NCBI GenBank assembly: GCA_014529385.2
Contig: CM043958.1
Location: 79,729,025-79,789,024 of the forward strand
Direction: 5' to 3'
Length of the DNA stretch: 60,000 nucleotides
From: Adiantum capillus-veneris
Lineage: Eukaryota; Streptophyta; Polypodiopsida; Polypodiales; Pteridaceae
The position numbers were made by a program, and so were the translations under genes. The notes under the pieces are model-generated. The model had not been told where the DNA came from. It saw only the letters and a program-made list of their open reading frames with translations, and made no database searches. Of this stretch, positions 49,160-57,859 are shown in pieces (position 1 is the stretch's first letter; each line of letters opens with the position of its first letter).

Positions 49160-50080
49160 CCCTGCAGTGCGACACGGGGTCAACACTAGCAACCAGAGAC
49201 AAAGAATTCATTAAATCCAATCTCCTTGCAGTGTGACACGATGGTCAACAACAACCAAGAACGTTGGATTGATAAACTCAAAACCTCTCCCTACAGTGCG
49301 ACATGGTGGTCAACAACAACCAGAGACAAGGAAGCTATTGAATCCAATCTCCTTGCAGTGCGACGCGATGGTTTACAACAACCAAGAACAATGGATTTAA
49401 AAATCCTAAACCTCTCCCTGCAGTGCGACACGATGGTCAGCACAGCAACCAGAGATGAGGAATCTATTGAATCCAATCTCCTTGCAGTGCGACACGATGG
49501 TCAGTAGCAAACAAGGATGATGGATTTGACAACCCTAAACCCCTCTCTGCAGTGCGACACGGTGGTCAACAACAACCAGAGACAAGGAATCTATTAAACC
49601 CAATCTCCTTGCAGTGCGATGCGATGGTCAGCAGCAACCAAGGATGATGGATTTAAAATCCTAAACCCCTCCCTGTAGTGCGACACAGTGGTCAACAACA
49701 ATCAGAGATAAAGAATCTATTATATCCAATCTCCTTGCAGTGCGACGTGATGGTCAGCAACAACCAAGGATGATAGATTTGACAACCCTAAACCCCTCCC
49801 TCCAGTGCGACATGGTGGTCAGCAACAACCAGAGACGAGGAATGTTTTTTTTAAAATCCAATCTTCCAATAGTGCGACGCAATGGTCAGCAATAACTAGG
49901 AAGAAAAGATGCATGATAGCTAACTCCTCCCTGTAGTGCGACTCGATGGTCAGCAACAACCAGGGACAGAAAGTCTAATTGTACAACCTAAGCTACTCCC
50001 TGAAGTGCGACACGGAGGTTAGCAACAGTCAAGGACAAAGCATCTAAAGTCTAACCCCCCTTGCAATGTGTCACGAGGAT
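49160..50080 (+). repeat. 64-bp minisatellite, about 15 units
   Basis: CAGTGCGAC recurs at 49165, 49229 (variant), 49294, 49356, 49421, 49485 and on to about 50065, every 62-70 bp. Units share CTCC(C/T)TGCAGTGCGACACG, TGGTCAACAACAACCAGAGA and AATC. Alternate units are more alike (ATCCAATCTCCTTGC versus CCTAAACCCCTCCCTGC), so a roughly 127-bp dimer is the higher-order unit. It lies just upstream of the kinase-like gene. Confidence 0.9.
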
Positions 50081-50471
50081 CAACACAGCCAAGGACGGAT
50101 GTCTAAACCTACAGACTAACACTGAGGTGTGAGCAAATCTTTACAACAACAGTGCTAGTAAAAAACAAAATACAAACTAACACTGAGGTGCGAGCAAAGC
50201 TCCACAACAACAGTGTTAGCAAATTAACTACACAAAAAAATATAGAAAAACACTATAAGAAAAATTACATGCTCTGTGGATCGCTCCGGATGTGTTGTGC
50301 TCACTGTCTACTGCTCTCTCTAAAGCTCCAACAACTCTGTCTCTATGTCTCTAGCAATCACAATCGCAGCAGTTCGTTCGAACTGCCGCAGTGCCCTTTT
50401 TTATAACTCGAAATATACTTCGATCGAAATCTTTTTTATTTGGATATGCACGTATAATACGGATATACAAC

Positions 50472-50698
50472 TGTTGGAATTAGGGTTGCAGAGAAACACA
50501 CACAGCTTGGAGAAGACGAAGGAAGCTCAAGGCACACAATAGAGAGTGTATAACTTAGTGTGCAATGGAAAGATAGATAGCCCTAGAGTGATGGGCATAT
50601 ATACAATGCTCGGGGGAAAAAACCTCCTAAAGAGGGAATAAATGCCCCGACGGTCCTAGTGTGTTCACACACATCACTACCACATGTATATGGTAACA
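50472..50698 (-). repeat. 3' LTR of the copia element
   Basis: 227 bp, TG...CA ends, next to the polypurine tract (50699-50710, read on the minus strand as CCAGGGGGGG). Confidence 0.95.
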
Positions 50699-50710
50699 AA
50701 CCCCCCCTGG
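50699..50710 (-). other. polypurine tract of the copia element
   Basis: Minus-strand CTCCAGGGGGGGTT directly before the 3' LTR; it would prime plus-strand DNA synthesis. Confidence 0.8.
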
Positions 50711-50761
50711 AGTGATGCGGTGAACGAGAGCTGGCACATGAGTAAAGGGAAGTGCCATGCC

Positions 50762-51395
50762 CTAAGGACATGACCAGTCCACAAAGGGGAGTAAGCCCAA
50801 AGCTTTGCGGAAAGCTTCAATCTTCTCACGAGACAATGCCTTTGTGAAAAGATCTACAAGGTTGTCCTGTGTTGGCACATAAGCGAAGCTGATCTCTCCT
50901 GTTGAGAGCCTCTCCCTGACATAGTGGTAATGCACCTCAATGTGCTTTGTGCGAGCATGAAAAATTGGGTTCCTCGCAACTGCCAATGCGCTCTGACTCT
51001 CAGTGTAGATAGTGTTGGCAGTGTCCTGTCCAACACCCAAATCAGCCATAAGGTGTCTGAGCCATACACACTCAACCGTAGCTGTGAAGATTGCCCTGTA
51101 CTCAGCCTCACAACTCAAAGTGGCCACAGTAGGTTGCTTCTTGCTCAACCATGATATACATGAACTGCCAAGCATGAAAAAAAACCACTTGTGGACACTC
51201 TCGTGTCAAAACAACCAGACCAATCTGAGTCCGAAAAAGCATGTAAGTCTGGCGGCAATGATCCCCCCGTGGGATAAAACAAGCCAAGATGTAAAGTGCC
51301 AATAAGGTAGCGAAAGATCCTCTTGACAGCCTGCCAATGCTTAGACCCTGGGCTATGCAAAAATCTGCTGACCTGTGAGACTGCAAACTGAATAT
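50762..51395 (-). pseudogene. copia RNase H domain
   Basis: The RNase H part of copia pol degrades the RNA strand during reverse transcription. HAFSDSDWSGC (near 51240, first acidic residue), SCEAEYRAIF (near 51105, Glu), IYTESQSALAVARNP (near 50990) and RTKHIEVHYHYVRERL (near 50940) follow in order. The protein ends FVDWSCP at 50762. The third acidic position, usually D in CDNQSA, is E here (TESQSA), so activity is doubtful. A frame change lies between the DSDW segment and the next ORF, near 51170. Confidence 0.9.
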
Positions 51396-51408
51396 CCGGC
51401 CTTGTGTT

Positions 51409-52970
51409 TCATACATAAATGAGGCAGCCAACAGTAGTTTGGTAAAGAGTGACATTAGCAGGATCGCCAGCATCATGTAGACTCAACTTCAAACCTGTTT
51501 CCATGGGAGTGGAAATATGTTTGCAATCCTCAAGTCCAAACTTACATAGCAATGCCTCTATGTAACTTTTCTGACACAAGGCAATACCACCATCACACTG
51601 CTTAAACTGTATACCCAAATAATGATGCAACAGCCCCAAATCTTTCATCTTGAAAGTAGCATTCAAATCAGCCTTAAATTCAGCAATATGTCTCTCATTT
51701 GGTCCAGTGATCAGCAAATCATCAACATAAAGAACCACAATGAGAAGTACATCACCCTCACGCTTTACATACAATGTGCTTTCTGTTGGAATGTTACGAA
51801 AGCCTTGTTTGACCAAATGAGTGTCAGCTTTCTCATACCAAGCACGAGGAGATTGCTTCAACCCATACAAAGCCTTCTTACATCTGCACACTTTGTCCTC
51901 TTGTCCTTTTATGACAAAACCGCGAGGCTGCGTTACATAAACTTCCTCAAATATGTCACCATTCAAGAAAGCAGTAACAATGTCTGATTGATGTACATCC
52001 CAACCAAAATGAGCTGCCAATGCACATAGAAAACACACAGTAGTCATACGACAAGTGGGAGCAAAAGTCTCTTCATAATCTATGACTTTTTGTTGTCATA
52101 ACCCTTTGCAACAAGTCGAGCCTTATGGCGATCAATCTCACCATCCGGCTTGCGTTTCAACTTGTAAACCCACTTCGTACCAATGGCCTTTTTTCCAGGA
52201 GGCAAATCACATAAAGTCCATGTGTCATTTTCTATGAGTGCATCATATTCTGATTGCATGGCAGCCATCCAATTTTTTGAATTATGTGCTTCATCAAAAG
52301 ACAAGGGCTCCTCAACATCATGTAAGCTAGACACAGCCAAAGCATAACAATCTGATGCATAAGATGCATGGCGAGAGCTTGAACGAGTACGACTAGAAAA
52401 AGGTGCATCCAATTTACTATCACGCAAAGTGTGCACCAGCCATTTTGGCATACCTCTAGCCTGCTCATCTTCAACCCGTTCCTCATCAAGTACATTATGT
52501 ACATCTGCATCAGTAATAGGCTGATCTAAAACATTTTCAAAAACCCCCATAGGCTGTACATTTTTCTCATTGGAACTTACATTCGTATTTCCACCACTGA
52601 AAAGAGGAAACAAAGTGTCATAAATGTCCTGTGAGCTTACATTACTGTCTCTAGTACATGACAGCAAGGGCTGAACAGAATCTTCCACAAACACTACATC
52701 CCGTGAAACCAGAATACGTTTTGTTTGCGGATGATACAACCTGTAACCTTTGCTTTCAGCACTATAACCAACAAAAATACATTTAACAGCCTCATCATCG
52801 TATTTTCTGCGCTGCACTTGTGGCACCAAAGCAAATTGCCAAACAACCAAAAACACGCATGTGCTCAATAGAAGGCTTTCTATCATGCCATGCTTCATAT
52901 GGAGTAATAGACTGCAAAGCTTTCGTAGGACACCTGTTAAATACATAAGTGTCACACATGGTGGCCTCAA
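51409..52970 (-). pseudogene. copia reverse transcriptase and integrase C-terminal part
   Basis: From the right: the integrase tail and linker (AVKCIFVGYSAESKGYRLYH, 52790-52700), an acidic spacer, then RT beginning NWMAAMQSEYDALIENDTW and GTKWVYKLKRKPDGE. The frame breaks at 52080. RT continues in a new frame at 52047: VHQSDIVTAFLNGDIFEEVY (catalytic Asp in SDIVTAFL), KALYGLKQSPRAWYEK, LYVDDLLITG (the YVDD active site near 51730), and PMETGLKLSLHD. A stop at 51409 separates RNase H. The active-site residues are present, but the gene is broken in at least two places. Confidence 0.92.
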
Positions 52971-53823
52971 GCCAAAAAGAATGCGGCAAAGCTTAAATTT
53001 TGACCATACATCGTGCCATTTCCGTCAGTGACCTGTTTTTCCTCTCAGCAACACCATTTTGCTGAAGTGTATAAGGCACTGTACATTGGTGTTTTATCCC
53101 ACAACTAGCCAGAAATGCATTAAATTCATGAGACATATATTCCCCCCCTCGATCGGAACGGAGGGTGCCCATAGTACATTTTGAGGCATTTTTAGCCATA
53201 GCCAGAAATTGTTTGAAGCACATAAAAACTTAGGACTTCGCTTTAAGCGGAAATACCCATGCATGCCTGGAGTAATCATCAATGAAAGTCATGAAGTACA
53301 GGTAATTGCCCAAGGACGAAGTTTGCATGGGCCCACAAACATTACTATGCACAAGCTGCAACCTGCATGTGGCCCGAACTGAACCATCCTTTGGAAATTT
53401 AGAACGCTGCATCTTACCCAAAATACAGCCTTCACAAACATGTTTGACAGGTGATTCAAGAGGCAGCAAAGAAGCAACCATATCAAATTTTTGCAAACGC
53501 AACAAACTGGCAAAATTCAGATGACCAAAACGTGCATGCCAAAGTTTTTCATCTGAAATAGCCCTTGAATATGCAACAACATTTGCAAAATTTTGTCCAC
53601 ACTTGTCATACAAAGTGAGCTTATACAGACCACGGCACAAAAACCCAGATGCAACAATTTCATCACCAAAACTGAGATCATGAACTGTACATCTGTCATC
53701 CACAAATTTGACTACAAGTCCAAGTCTAGCAAGTGCGGATATAGACAAGAGATTCTTCTTGATCCCAGGTACATAAAGTGCATCAACAAGTGTGAAAGAA
53801 CTGCCATTATCAGCAATAAGCAC
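52795..53823 (-). pseudogene. copia integrase
   Basis: The gag-pre-integrase zinc region is clear (LWHARFGHLNFASL near 53540 and CEGCILGKM near 53430, an H-H-C-C finger). The DDE core follows: LVHSNVCGPM near 53350, where the family has HSDVCGPM, so the first catalytic Asp is replaced by Asn. Then FIDDYSRHAWVF, a stop at 53230, LRSDRGGEY near 53165 (second Asp) and QQNGVAERKNRSLTEMAR near 53040 (catalytic Glu). A further frame change occurs near 52985. TKALQSITPYEAWHDRKPS belongs to the C-terminal part. Inactive. Confidence 0.92.
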
Positions 53824-53838
53824 AATCTTTCCAACTCC

Positions 53839-54460
53839 CTAAACTGGATAAGAGGCATTGTTGGAACAAGTGATTGAATTCCCATGAGGGAAAGACTCGA
53901 GAGAGGTAAACAATTCACGATGTGAGGTGTGCTTTGTAGCACCACTGTCGAAATACCACATATGTGAATCTGCAGCAACTGACAAGCATGCATCATGGAC
54001 AACAGGATTGTAAGTGCACTCTGCACTAAAAGCACATTCTGCATCAACATCAGCAACACAGTATCCTTTCACAGAAGACTCAACAATGGCTGCATTTGTA
54101 GTGGAACCACCCTCTTTCTTCTTAGCCTCTTTTGCCTTCAACTTAGGACACTGCTTGATCAAGTGATCATTAGCTTTACAATAATGACAACGCATCTTCT
54201 TTTTGCCCTTATCACCAGAATTGACAGACGAATTGCTGCTAGCAGAAGCATTAGGAACATAATTTTTGCCACTCGCAACAGAACCATAAGAAGTGGCTGC
54301 ATTATTGTTACCACCCTTTCTCTGAGAAGCAATAAAAGCCTGTTCAACTGCACACTGCCTAGTCCTGTTTTTTCTAGAAAGTGACTCTTGAAACAACAAT
54401 GTGCATAATGCATCAAACTTGACAACTTCAGGATTCTTTGGGTCATCAGTCTCCAAGTAC
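53839..54460 (-). pseudogene. copia nucleocapsid and protease
   Basis: Follows gag after a one-base frameshift near 54460. It contains a basic, Asn/Ser-rich linker and one CCHC knuckle (CHYCKANDHLIKQC near 54190). It then contains the aspartic protease active site WYFDSGATKHTS near 53950. The frame ends at a stop near 53840, just before integrase. The protease would release the Gag-Pol products within the particle. Confidence 0.92.
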
Positions 54461-55037
54461 TAGCAAAACTCTGGTAGGAATCTGGTAAGGCATCAAGAAC
54501 AATCTGCACAAGGGAACTGTCTGAAATGACTTCTCCTGCAAAAATAAGTTGCTCATTGATATCCTTGACACTAGCAAGGAAAGTGTCCATATCATCTTCC
54601 TTACGCATAATCTTTGACTCCAGCTCTTTACGCAGCAAAGCAATTTTAGTCTCATTGCGACTTGCATAAAGACCATCCAAAATATCCCAAGCCTGTTTTT
54701 CAAATTTTGTTGAACGGATGTGAGGAACAATGGTGCGCTTCACAGAAAACGCAATCAATGCATAAGCCTGCACATCCTTAACATCCCAATGAGCTTGTTC
54801 TGTCGTAGGCAAAACAACTCTAACAGCTGCAATCCTTGCAGCAAGACCTGCAACATCCTCAACATCGCCTACATCCTCAGAACCAGGACGTACATCAATG
54901 CCCTGCACAATGTTCCAGACGCCCTTTGACACAAGAACATGTTGCATCATATAAGCCCACATAGGGTAATTGTCCCCATCCAACCTATCCTCAGTAGCAA
55001 ACATCTTGAACACATCTGTGTTGTTGTTGTCAGCCAT
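54447..55037 (-). pseudogene. copia gag
   Basis: The start MADNNNTDVFKMF at 55037 is chosen over the upstream in-frame ATG at 55097 because it matches family N-termini. It lies about 350 bp after the primer site. Recognisable copia gag blocks follow: DGDNYPMWAYMMQHVL, AWDILDGLYASRNE, LLRKELESKIMRKEDDMDTF and ALPDSYQSF. The frame is lost near 54460, where the nucleocapsid part continues one base out of phase. Confidence 0.9.
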
Positions 55038-55384
55038 GGTAAATGCTGCACCTGATGTGAAAACTGCCTGAAAATAGGAGAAACGGACCGGGAACAACCT
55101 GTGCTATATAGCACAAACCGTAGAAGACTATAAGGCACCTATTATGCAGAAAACGGAACTGTCAAAAATTCAGCACAAATGACGAAATAGCCTGTGCAGT
55201 ACTGCCTGTAGTGGAAACAGCGACCGAAATGAGCCCAAATCAAAATACTGAGCAGGCCGAGCTCCTCGAGCTCACCCAAAATATTTTTCAATCTGCGAAC
55301 GCTTGCCAAAGCTCACTGAAATCGAAGAAAGTGAGCAGGCGTGTGCTGGAGCAGCTGGCCACTAAGCACGGGAGGACGTGACCT

Positions 55385-55398
55385 GCTCTGATACCAAT
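55385..55398 (-). other. primer-binding site of the copia element
   Basis: GCTCTGATACCAAT, the complement of ATTGGTATCAGAGC, abuts the 5' LTR; it is complementary to initiator Met tRNA. Confidence 0.92.
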
Positions 55399-55625
55399 TG
55401 TTGGAATTAGGGTTGCAAAGAAACGCACACAGCTTGGAGAAGACGAAGGAATCTCAAGGCACACAATAGAGAGTGTATAACTTAGTGTGCAATGGAAAGA
55501 TAGATAGCCCTAGAGTGATGGGCGTATATACAATGCTCGGGGGAAAAAACCTCCTAAAGAGGGAAAAAATGCCCCGGCGGTCCTGGTGTGTTCACACACA
55601 TCATTACCACATGTATATGGTAACA
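55399..55625 (-). repeat. 5' LTR of the copia element
   Basis: 227 bp, same ends as the left LTR, with 8 substitutions and no gaps relative to it. A TATATA stretch near 55526-55531 may serve as promoter. Confidence 0.95.
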
Positions 55626-55696
55626 ACAACATGTAAATCCGTAATATACATACAATTTATAATATACGAGCGTATAAATGCAGCTTAGGTTGAGAT

Positions 55697-56582
55697 CCCT
55701 CATGGATTATAGTTATTGTTTTAGGGTTAACCCCCCATCAAGTCTTGTAGCAACCAGTTGGGTGGTTGATGCGTTTCAGGCCCTTTTTAGTTTCTTTTCC
55801 GCGAAGTCACATTGCCGATCTTTGAAGTTTTTCGCAACAAAGAGAGTGTACAACAAGACAAGCTCATGGTAACGAGTCTACCTCTCATATCTGAAGTTGT
55901 TCGGTGTGTTGTGTGCGTCGTACGGAGTCGCAAAAGATCGGATCGCTCTAGATCTCTCAAGCTCTCTCTCACTTGTGAATAGTGAAAATGAGGTATTAAG
56001 TGGGCCCAAAAGAACTTATATCGGGGTTCCTGGACCACTTTTACCAAATTTTACATGTGCTCCTATCTTGTTGTTAAATGTACTTTAGGCTCAGAAATTT
56101 CTTCTTTTGGACTCCGGTTGCTCTGTTTCTGAAAGATTTATCAATTGGGCCAAAAATCAGCCAATTTGGCTTTTTGCAACTTTTCACATATTTGCTCCCC
56201 GTCTTCACCATAAGCTGTCAATCACTTATTGATCACTTCTATATTTTTCTTTTGTCGCCAAGTTGTCATTCACCTGCTTTTTCTATTTTTCTTTGTTTTT
56301 GGCTGAAAAATAAAAAAAATAAAGGAAAATATCTAACTTGACTTGAAAATTATCAGAAAATCAAGATAATTAGGTAATATCATAACAAATCACTGTATAC
56401 ATCTATCCGTAGTATTTTTGGCCGGATTGCTCCGTTTTCTCGCTTTTTTTGCATGAAAACTATGATTTTTAGATATATATACACACACACTTAGAGGCTC
56501 ATCTTGGTGTTTGTCTTCTGACATCTGGTTATTACACAATGTTTAAGGGAATATTTGTTCAGGTTTATCAAAATATTTGCAA
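55697..56582 (-). other. non-coding host sequence right of the hAT insertion
   Basis: Continues on the minus strand into 44044 once the hAT element is removed. AT-rich with no readable gene. The poly-T/A character and position suggest a spacer of the older retroelement. Confidence 0.4.
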
Positions 56583-57830
56583 TCAAACACAAAAATTCGT
56601 AAAATCAAGGAAAACAGTGCCCTTTTTTTTACACTTGTAGCGTGTCGATTCCTCCCCCCTTCCTAGTCGAAGTCCTCCTGGACGACAATGTTGATGTTGA
56701 AGCTTTGCATGGAAGTATGCTCCTGGGGAAGTCGTCTGAACAATAAGATCTCGAGTATTCGGGCTCTTTCTTTGATGATCAATAGAGTTTGCCAGGCTGC
56801 TCAATTTTTTGGTCTCTGTGATTGTTCTTTGCTTAGGTCTCCACCAATGAACCTTCGATACTAGTTGATTGGAACTTGCCATTTGTTGTGTGCAGAAACT
56901 GTGTACTTGCAGTTCTTGAGGTTGTTGCTTTCGAATCAAGATTTTAGTATGGCGGTTGTGAGTTCTGAGTAGCTTCTTTGGTACCCATATCTGTTTTTGG
57001 CAAGAGTTTGGTTTTGGCTTCCTGTTTGTATTATATGTCGTTGGAGGGTGAACTGCAATTTTTGGTTGCTCCTTCCTGGTGAATTGATCCTTTCTGACCC
57101 ATATCTGCTTGATAGCTTTGTTGTACTCACCATATTGTTTTTGTTGGGGTGCGCTTTGGTGACTTCTGTGCTTTGGATTATGATATATCATGCTCCCGTT
57201 GTATACTAGAGTCTTTGCCTTATGGACTTGATCCTGCTGCCTTGAATTGCTCTTTGGAATCTCTTGTGGGTCAATGGGTGCTTGTAAGGGCTGCTTTCCT
57301 TTGTCTGCCAGTTGCATTACTGATTTTTTGTTTTGTGCTCTTGTAGCAAAAGGAACTTGCTGTTTTTTTGAGTCAAATTGTATACTCATAGTGTTTTGAC
57401 TCCAGTCAAGTTCTACCTTATATTATATCTGCCAAGGTTGCCCTAGCAATACGGCGTGTTGTGTGATTGTATCTTCTACCACATAAAATTTATGCGGATA
57501 GACATGTTAGTTTACCTGTACTCTGAGCACTATCCATCCCAGAACCTTAATCAAATGTTTTGAATAACTTTGGAGCTTGTTCTTCGTCTCCTATAATTGG
57601 TTGTCAAGTTGAAGTTGCTTGTAAAGGTTGTAGGAGATCAAGTTGCCTTGAGCTCCCGAATCAAGCATCGTTGTTGCCTGCACTTGATTGCATCCAATTT
57701 TGACATCAATTTCAGGCTCCTGTGTGGTCAATTTTTTAAATTCTATGACCTGATTGCATTTATCCTCAGAGGTGGTCCATGTTGTTGTTGTCGTTGAAGA
57801 AGCTTCCTTTTTGCTATCCTTTATTAAGCC
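56583..57830 (-). pseudogene. retropepsin-like domain plus basic tail, downstream of gypsy integrase
   Basis: On the minus strand, starting within about 100 bp of the integrase C-terminus, one frame (three in-frame stops) runs from about 57830 to 56583. It reads IDVKIGCNQVQATTMLDSGAQGNLIS near 57700-57630 (as two adjoining motifs), the D-S-G-A active site of a retroviral aspartic protease. HKFYVV then HAVLLGQPW follow near 57490-57430, the second half of that fold. From MSIQF at 57389, 268 codons are open and rich in Lys, Gln and Pro, with two copies of KQIWV(R/P)K. Protease normally precedes RT in gypsy pol, so its place after integrase is unusual. It is either an accessory ORF or the start of another element. 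Confidence 0.55.
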
Positions 57831-57859
57831 TCTGCTTGATATTCTGCAACAATGTTCTA

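Larger units (their letters stand above)
50472..55625 (-). mobile_element. complete Ty1/copia retrotransposon, mutated
   Basis: Two 227-bp LTRs (50472-50698 and 55399-55625) start TGTTGGAATT and end GGTAACA. They are flanked by ACAAC at 50467-50471 and 55626-55630, an exact 5-bp target duplication. The Met-type primer site abuts the right LTR and a G-rich polypurine tract the left one, so it is transcribed on the minus strand. Order inside: gag, protease, integrase, RT, RNase H, as in copia. The LTRs differ at 8 of 227 positions by my count, so the insertion is moderately old. Stops and frameshifts in every gene make it inactive. It lies inside the right part of the hAT element. Confidence 0.96.
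44053..55688 (+). mobile_element. hAT-type DNA transposon carrying a kinase-like gene, with a copia inside
   Basis: GTTGAGAT occurs at 44045-44052 and 55689-55696, an exact 8-bp target duplication. Ends are inverted: left (T)CTAAGTTGCATT and right complement CTAAGCTGCATTTATACG. Both ends carry CGTATAATAC/CGTATTATACG motifs and TTCGATCGAAAT, as subterminal repeats. Contents: a tandem promoter-like duplication, a hairpin array, a decayed hAT transposase (plus), a kinase-like gene and a second fragment (minus), a 64-bp minisatellite and a 5.15-kb copia insertion. Without the copia the element is about 6.5 kb. The transposase is broken, so it is now non-autonomous. Confidence 0.85.

Noticed and set aside
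49160-50080. CRISPR-like appearance of regularly spaced repeats
   Set aside because: The repeat and the intervening parts are both conserved between units (64-bp minisatellite), there are no unique spacers, and the DNA is plant nuclear with transposon borders around it.
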